From positions 168,356 through 204,514 of the forward strand of contig DHVT01000023.1 of the NCBI GenBank assembly GCA_002412775.1: a stretch of 36,159 nucleotides of DNA. Reading direction: 5' to 3'. Made by a program: the position numbers and the translations under genes. Source of the DNA: Firmicutes bacterium UBA5201. Its GTDB lineage: Bacteria > Bacillota > Clostridia > Peptostreptococcales > Acidaminobacteraceae. Shown in pieces: positions 32,725 to 36,159 of the stretch; the first letter of the stretch is position 1, and every line of letters begins with the position of its first letter. The notes beneath the pieces are model-generated. The model saw nothing but the letters and a program-made list of their open reading frames with translations, made no database searches and had not been told where the DNA came from.

Positions 32725-33271
32725 GAACAATTGGATGGACTTCACACCTCTGATTGATGTGTTTCTCATCTTACTGTTTGTCATACTGTTGAATTCACAA
32801 ATCGAGACCAAAAATCAATCTGAAGTGTATGATACCGCCATCGAAAACTATCAAAGTCAGATCAACGCACTTGAAGTGAAACTCGAAACCGCGGAGTCCA
32901 AGATACCGGTTACTGATATCGAACCCTTCGATATGGTCAAATACAGTTTTCTCGAAGATAAGATCAATGTGCTGGACATCTCACTAAGAACAACCGGCAA
33001 CCGGCTATGGATCAACAACAAACCCACTGACATCTATCTGTTGTTCAATGAGCAAAGCACCCCTGATGCGAGGACCGCACAAAAAAGTCGCATCAAAAAA
33101 GCTTTGATGGATGAGCTTCAATCCGAAAAAGTCTCCAATATCATGACACTGTTCACACTTGAGGAGGATGGCAATGTCTACCGCTATGCGTATCTGTTGG
33201 TAACGGAAAGCATTACCGAATTGATACAGGAACTCGGAATCGATCAGACATTCTTCCTACCCAAACCATAA
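32717..33271 (+). CDS. ExbD/TolR/MotB-like channel partner
   Basis: The 184-residue protein has a short cytoplasmic start, one helix (about 11-29) and an outside part. MHKNNWMDFTPLIDVFLILL carries the family hallmark PLIDV: D14 matches the proton-carrying aspartate of ExbD and TolR. A coiled-coil stretch (about 45-62, ENYQSQINALEVKLETAES) and a mixed domain follow; no OmpA-type peptidoglycan-binding domain is evident. The start at 32717 has GAGG 6 bases upstream and overlaps the upstream stop; TTG 32705 is the alternative. It would pair with the ExbB-like subunit. What the outside domain moves or binds is unknown. Confidence 0.82.
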   Translation: MHKNNWMDFTPLIDVFLILLFVILLNSQIETKNQSEVYDTAIENYQSQINALEVKLETAESKIPVTDIEPFDMVKYSFLEDKINVLDISLRTTGNRLWINNKPTDIYLLFNEQSTPDARTAQKSRIKKALMDELQSEKVSNIMTLFTLEEDGNVYRYAYLLVTESITELIQELGIDQTFFLPKP

Positions 33272-33289
33272 TATAGAAAGGTGGTTATC

Positions 33290-33667
33290 ATGAGCTTCTC
33301 AGACAATAAAAAAAAGAAACGCAGATGGTTCAAAAGCCTATTGATTCTTGTACTTCTAATTCTACTGCTCGTTCTGCTCGATGGTCGTTTCGGAATTGGC
33401 GATGGCCTTTTTCTGAACACCCCTTCCGGAACACTGGAGGATGAGACTCCAGGTGATGCCAGCAAAACCCAGTCGACCATACTGATCAATGACAATAACA
33501 TCATCTACGAAAACGAAAGCATCCTGATGGTGACTCTCGAGGAGATCATCTCCGAAGCACCGGATGACCATCTGTTCATACTGGTGGATGAAATGGCCAA
33601 CAACTCGCTCTTCGAATCCGTAGAAAAGCTCCTGAAAGATTCCGGTCGCATGTATACAATTGAATAA
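33290..33667 (+). CDS. Membrane-anchored protein with ExbD-like C-terminal domain
   Basis: The 125-residue protein has a basic start (DNKKKKRRWFKS), one helix (about 15-34, LLILVLLILLLVLLDGRFG) and an outside domain. The helix has no charged residue in its middle, so it lacks the ExbD proton aspartate. The outside part (about 60-125) reads STILINDNNIIYENES and then LEEIISEAPDDHLFILVDE and LFESVEKLLKDSGRMYTIE. This resembles the beta-alpha layout of the ExbD/TolR periplasmic domain, although I see no exact motif. It follows the ExbD-like gene by 18 bases with AAAGGTGG before ATG 33290, and ends at a terminator, so it is the third gene of the operon. Confidence 0.72.
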   Translation: MSFSDNKKKKRRWFKSLLILVLLILLLVLLDGRFGIGDGLFLNTPSGTLEDETPGDASKTQSTILINDNNIIYENESILMVTLEEIISEAPDDHLFILVDEMANNSLFESVEKLLKDSGRMYTIE

Positions 33668-33709
33668 AAAAATCAGCCCAATCCTCCGATTGGTGCTGAT
33701 TTTTTTTTA
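33666..33709 (+). terminator. Terminator of the ExbB/ExbD-like operon
   Basis: ATCAGC-CCAATC pairs with GATTGG-T-GCTGAT around CTCC with one bulge, then a run of at least eight T. An A run on the other side could also serve the convergent minus-strand gene that ends at 33734. Confidence 0.9.
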
Positions 33710-33733
33710 TGTGCAGTGATGCATCTGCAAGTT

Positions 33734-35422
33734 CTAGAGCATGAAATTGCTTTTCACAAGTGCCGATACAAAATAAGTCATAAAGCCGAACATGTAGATG
33801 TAGAGCTCAAAGCCCAGAAACAAGCTGTAGTTGATTGCTTGATTCGTGTAGTAAGGATGTTCCCTACGCCAAAGATATAGCATCCCAAGCGCATATGCGC
33901 TCGTTACAAGCGGAAGAACCATCAACATGACAGGATTACCGAGCAAAAATGGATAAATGTGTCCATAGAATAGAAAGTCGGAGTTGTCTATTCCTGTGAT
34001 ATAGAATTTGAAACCGATTGTAAACAGGATCAAAGCATAATAGACATGTTGACGTTTGCGTTCCTCATCAAGTGGTGCGAACCGTTGATACAAAAGTGCC
34101 GAAACCGCTACGAGTGCTATCACCCAAATGATCGGCGTAATTTTTATAATCAAGGTCACAATCCCCAAAAATATATTGTTCACAAATGCCACGACAGATG
34201 CGGCGATCAACATGGGATAATCCGTTTTATGCATACTTTTGGCATACTTGATCCATTCGGGACTCTCACCGGCCAAGTAAATGTTTGAACCGTTGTCTAT
34301 TTTGTCCGCCCAGATCAACACAGGACCATTTGGGGTTTCAAAAAAGTGGTAGCCCACGGGATAATTTCTGGTGATGGTGAGCCGTATGTTTTCAATCAAG
34401 ATATCCCCATCACGGGTGAATCTTGAGATGTTGGCGAATTTTCCCCCTCGGGTTTGAGGGTACCTTGAAATACCTTGATTGACATGGTCGAGTGTTTGAA
34501 GTGCTCCGAGCACATAACTGATTTGATCGTCCTCAACCGCTGTGATGATCGGATCAAGATCCGTTCTCACATGGTAGAACGGTTTGAATGAAATTTCATC
34601 AGAACGGTTCTCATTCATTTGCCAAATTCCCATGACTGTCGGAGTCCCAGGAGACAAATGATCAAACAGACTGCTTACGATAGTGATCACACCATTTTCT
34701 ATGAAAATGTCCTTATAATAACCGTAAGCCTGTTGTTCTGGGACTTTTGACAGAAGGATGACTTCCATCTCCCCATCCATTATTTTGATGAACCTGCCAC
34801 CATCCTCGGCATTGAGTGCCGCAACAATACTTCGGTCTGAAATTTCAAGGGTTAGGCGCTTGAGATTGTCATATCCATTTACCGAACCAATGAGTTCGAG
34901 ATCTTCGTAGATTTCTGTGACCTCATCATCGCCTACGATCACAATACTTCCGGATGCGGAGAAGTGCTCGGAATGCTCAGAAACGATCTGTCTGTCAATG
35001 ATATCCAGCGATGAAGCATCAATGGTCCACCGCTCCAAACGTTTTCTATCGCTCAGATAAATATAGTAACCGGCCTCCACGGATTCAATTTCAATGACTC
35101 TCAGTTGATTGAGTTCATCGTGCTCATATAGTTTCTCCTCGACCGATCGTCCATACCAATCCAGTTTATGTAGTTTAATGCCCGCCTTATCGATATGGGT
35201 AAGTATGAACCCCGTTTGATCAAAATTGATGCTCACATCGATTTTTCTGTAATCGGTAGTCAGGCCTGTAATACTCTCCGCACCAATGGACCATGTCTGC
35301 GAGGGTTGCTTTTCTTCTATCTCTTTTTCCGACCATGTGAACGTCACCAGCATGATCAAAGTGACCAATAAGAACCAAAATTTCCATGACATTATCCAAA
35401 GTACTCTCTTCTCTTTTTTCAT
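33734..35422 (-). CDS. Large membrane protein with extracytoplasmic propeller-like domain
   Basis: I do not recognise the family. The 562-residue product starts at ATG 35422, with GGGGGAT upstream. One N-terminal helix (about 8-27) is followed by a roughly 360-residue outside region, rich in short beta strands with repeating hydrophobic/acidic pattern (GYYIYLSDRKRLERWTIDAS; GSIVIVGDDEVTEIYEDLEL; DQISYVLGALQTLDHVNQGI). This could be a beta-propeller, but I cannot confirm blades. The C-terminus has about six helices, starting near PMLIAASVVAFVNNIFLGIV and including FKFYITGIDNSDFLFYGHIY. It converges on the ExbB/ExbD-like operon; no link beyond proximity is shown. Confidence 0.75.
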   Translation of the reverse strand: MKKEKRVLWIMSWKFWFLLVTLIMLVTFTWSEKEIEEKQPSQTWSIGAESITGLTTDYRKIDVSINFDQTGFILTHIDKAGIKLHKLDWYGRSVEEKLYEHDELNQLRVIEIESVEAGYYIYLSDRKRLERWTIDASSLDIIDRQIVSEHSEHFSASGSIVIVGDDEVTEIYEDLELIGSVNGYDNLKRLTLEISDRSIVAALNAEDGGRFIKIMDGEMEVILLSKVPEQQAYGYYKDIFIENGVITIVSSLFDHLSPGTPTVMGIWQMNENRSDEISFKPFYHVRTDLDPIITAVEDDQISYVLGALQTLDHVNQGISRYPQTRGGKFANISRFTRDGDILIENIRLTITRNYPVGYHFFETPNGPVLIWADKIDNGSNIYLAGESPEWIKYAKSMHKTDYPMLIAASVVAFVNNIFLGIVTLIIKITPIIWVIALVAVSALLYQRFAPLDEERKRQHVYYALILFTIGFKFYITGIDNSDFLFYGHIYPFLLGNPVMLMVLPLVTSAYALGMLYLWRREHPYYTNQAINYSLFLGFELYIYMFGFMTYFVSALVKSNFML

Positions 35423-35464
35423 ATGATCCCCCATCACCAATGAAACTTTGATTTAAAATTGCTC

Positions 35465-35493
35465 TTGTTATTTCTACAAAAATCCTTTATAAT
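35465..35493 (+). promoter_or_regulatory. Promoter of the tRNA-Thr gene
   Basis: -35 TTGTTA (35465-35470) and -10 TATAAT (35488-35493) are 17 bases apart and lie 12 bases before the tRNA. Confidence 0.8.
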
Positions 35494-35505
35494 AATTTAG
35501 GACAT

Positions 35506-35581
35506 GCCGTCGTAGCTCAGCAGGTAGAGCAACGCCATGGTAAGGCGTAGGTCAAGAGTTCGAATCTCTCCGTCGGCTCCA
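35506..35581 (+). tRNA. tRNA-Thr (anticodon GGT)
   Basis: The 76-base cloverleaf reads: acceptor GCCGTCG, D arm GCTC/GAGC, anticodon arm ACGCC-ATGGTAA-GGCGT with anticodon GGT, T loop TTCGAAT, and an encoded 3' CCA. It reads ACC/ACU codons. Two positions are unusual: the acceptor has T opposite T (position 5 with 68), where the usual clostridial gene has GCCGACG, and the T stem starts with an A-C pair. It has its own promoter and a following terminator, so it is probably expressed. Confidence 0.93.
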
Positions 35582-35586
35582 ATCTC

Positions 35587-35622
35587 AAAACACTTTCAAT
35601 TCAGTTTGAAGGTGTTTTTTTT
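35587..35622 (+). terminator. Terminator after tRNA-Thr
   Basis: AACAC-T-TTCAA pairs with TTGAA-G-GTGTT (one GU) around a short loop, then a run of eight T. Confidence 0.85.
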
Positions 35623-35692
35623 ATTTTAGGTGAAAAGCATTAAAACACCCTTACCGAGTTATTAACAATCAGTTAAATGTTGCCTTATAAAT

Positions 35693-35731
35693 AAACCCCA
35701 GGATGACGTGAAGAACGCCAACCTGGGGTTT
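35693..35731 (-). terminator. Terminator after the 58-aa membrane protein gene
   Basis: AAACCCCAGG (35693-35702) pairs perfectly with CCTGGGGTTT (35722-35731). The loop contains a further GGCGT/ACGTC pairing. On the minus strand TTTATTTAT follows. Confidence 0.85.
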
Positions 35732-35748
35732 GTCTTTAATCTGATCGA

Positions 35749-35925
35749 TCAGAATATGATCCACGTCAACAGTGCAAAGAGTGCAAATATTCCAATCAAA
35801 ACCGGAAGCATGGTCATAGACGCCGCTATGAACAGCGCGAGAAAATCCCCTTTTTCAAGTTCGACATCCGCTTTGTCCGGATCCAATTCTTTTTTCTTTA
35901 GAACATCTTTGACTTTCTGAAACAT
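35749..35925 (-). CDS. Small membrane protein, 58 aa, unknown function
   Basis: The gene is short and unrecognised. It encodes MFQKVKDVLKKKELDPDKAD, a charged segment VELEKGDF, then one long helix (about 28-57, LALFIAASMTMLPVLIGIFA and on to LLTWIIF) running to the C-terminus. AGAGG is 6 bases before ATG 35925, and a promoter and terminator bracket the gene. The charged amphipathic start and C-terminal helix suggest a small membrane-associated regulator or subunit. The plus-strand frame over the same bases has no such signals. Confidence 0.78.
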   Translation of the reverse strand: MFQKVKDVLKKKELDPDKADVELEKGDFLALFIAASMTMLPVLIGIFALFALLTWIIF

Positions 35926-35969
35926 GGCAACCTCTTTCCAACGATTCTTTCGTTTATCTTTTTACTGGT

Positions 35970-35998
35970 ATTATATCAGTTTAGATTTCTCCTGCAAA
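35970..35998 (-). promoter_or_regulatory. Promoter of the 58-aa gene
   Basis: On the minus strand a perfect -10 TATAAT (35970-35975) and weak -35 TTTGCA (35993-35998) are 17 bases apart. The -35 lies inside the 3' end of the upstream ABC ATPase gene. Confidence 0.6.
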
Positions 35999-36159
35999 GT
36001 GGCAGGCCGCAAAATGTCTTGGACCCACTTCCTTGTTCGGTGGTACGAGCTCTCTACAAATGTCTTTAGCATATGGACATCTCGTATGGAACTTACATCC
36101 CTGAGGCAAATTCACGTTGCTCGGGATCTCTCCGATGATTGGTTCCATCTTCTTGATCT
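35981..36159 (-). CDS. Oligopeptide/dipeptide ABC transporter ATPase, C-terminus (partial)
   Basis: Only the last 58 or so residues are in the window; the gene continues past 36159. They read IKKMEPIIGEIPSNVNLPQG then CKFHTRCPYAKDICRELVPP and end RHFAACHFAGEI. This is the oligo_HPY region found at the end of OppD/OppF/DppD/DppF ATPases (GEIPS...GC.FH.RCP.A...C, then H..AC). Which subunit it is cannot be told from this piece. The stop (TAA, 35981-35983) is 56 bases before the small gene downstream. Confidence 0.92.
   Translation of the reverse strand, partial: IKKMEPIIGEIPSNVNLPQGCKFHTRCPYAKDICRELVPPNKEVGPRHFAACHFAGEI

Noticed and set aside
32209..33667. Zorya-type defence system (ZorA/ZorB)
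   Set aside because: The MotA/ExbB-like protein lacks the long ZorA tail, the partner lacks an OmpA-type peptidoglycan domain, and no ZorC, ZorD or ZorE is near.
35708..35920. Plus-strand 70-residue frame
   Set aside because: Antisense to the 58-aa membrane protein gene and beginning inside its terminator; no ribosome binding site.

Overview
This is about 36 kb of a low- to mid-GC Firmicute chromosome, probably an anaerobic clostridium. The general resemblance is to Fusibacter/Acidaminobacter-type Peptostreptococcales, but the genus is only a guess. The signs are strong AGGAGG-type ribosome binding sites, SLH/CsaB cell-surface anchoring, an LTA-synthase-like enzyme, a cobalamin riboswitch, MarR/MATE and ABC-F genes. 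No phage, integrase, CRISPR array or rRNA is visible.

Layout. 1-1110: two copies of a 19-base repeat, a small membrane protein, and a divergent DUF2089 regulator with a membrane partner. 1177-4601: an ASCH-domain gene and a three-gene ABC-2 exporter, separated and flanked by intergenic arrays of a 9-bp-period CTGC/GCAG repeat. 4612-15858 (minus strand): a tightly packed cell-surface polysaccharide operon running LTA-synthase-like enzyme, MurJ-like flippase, O-antigen-ligase-like protein, GT4, two DUF4330 proteins, GT4, CsaB, and then an SLH-anchored GH26-like protein. CsaB pyruvylates the wall polysaccharide that SLH domains bind, so the last two genes make functional sense together. 15893-18366: an autoregulated MarR-MATE pair and a NapH-like ferredoxin. 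18370-23158: an ABC-F ATPase, a small HD protein and a receptor carrying both GGDEF and HD-GYP domains. 23238-25305: a CmpB-like membrane protein, then a cobalamin-riboswitch-controlled DUF4430 + ECF S-component operon. 25306-29351: a chemoreceptor, a UbiA-type prenyltransferase and a divergent YitT protein. 29332-32153: a secreted, C-terminally anchored type I pullulanase under a LacI-type operator. 32209-33709: an ExbB/ExbD-like proton-channel operon with an apparent extra half-ExbD gene. 33734-35422: a large unknown membrane protein. 35465-36159: tRNA-Thr(GGT), a 58-residue membrane protein and the C-terminus of an oligopeptide ABC ATPase.

The most interesting parts are three. First, the riboswitch operon has a complete promoter, B12 box and terminator in front of a DUF4430 lipoprotein-like or anchored protein and an ECF S component, which points to a vitamin B12 uptake module. 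Second, an ExbB/ExbD-type stator sits in what looks like a single-membrane organism, with the ExbD function apparently split over two genes. Third, the 9-bp-period polypurine/polypyrimidine arrays are confined to intergenic DNA around the ASCH and ABC-2 genes. All family assignments come from reading motifs; no database search was run.
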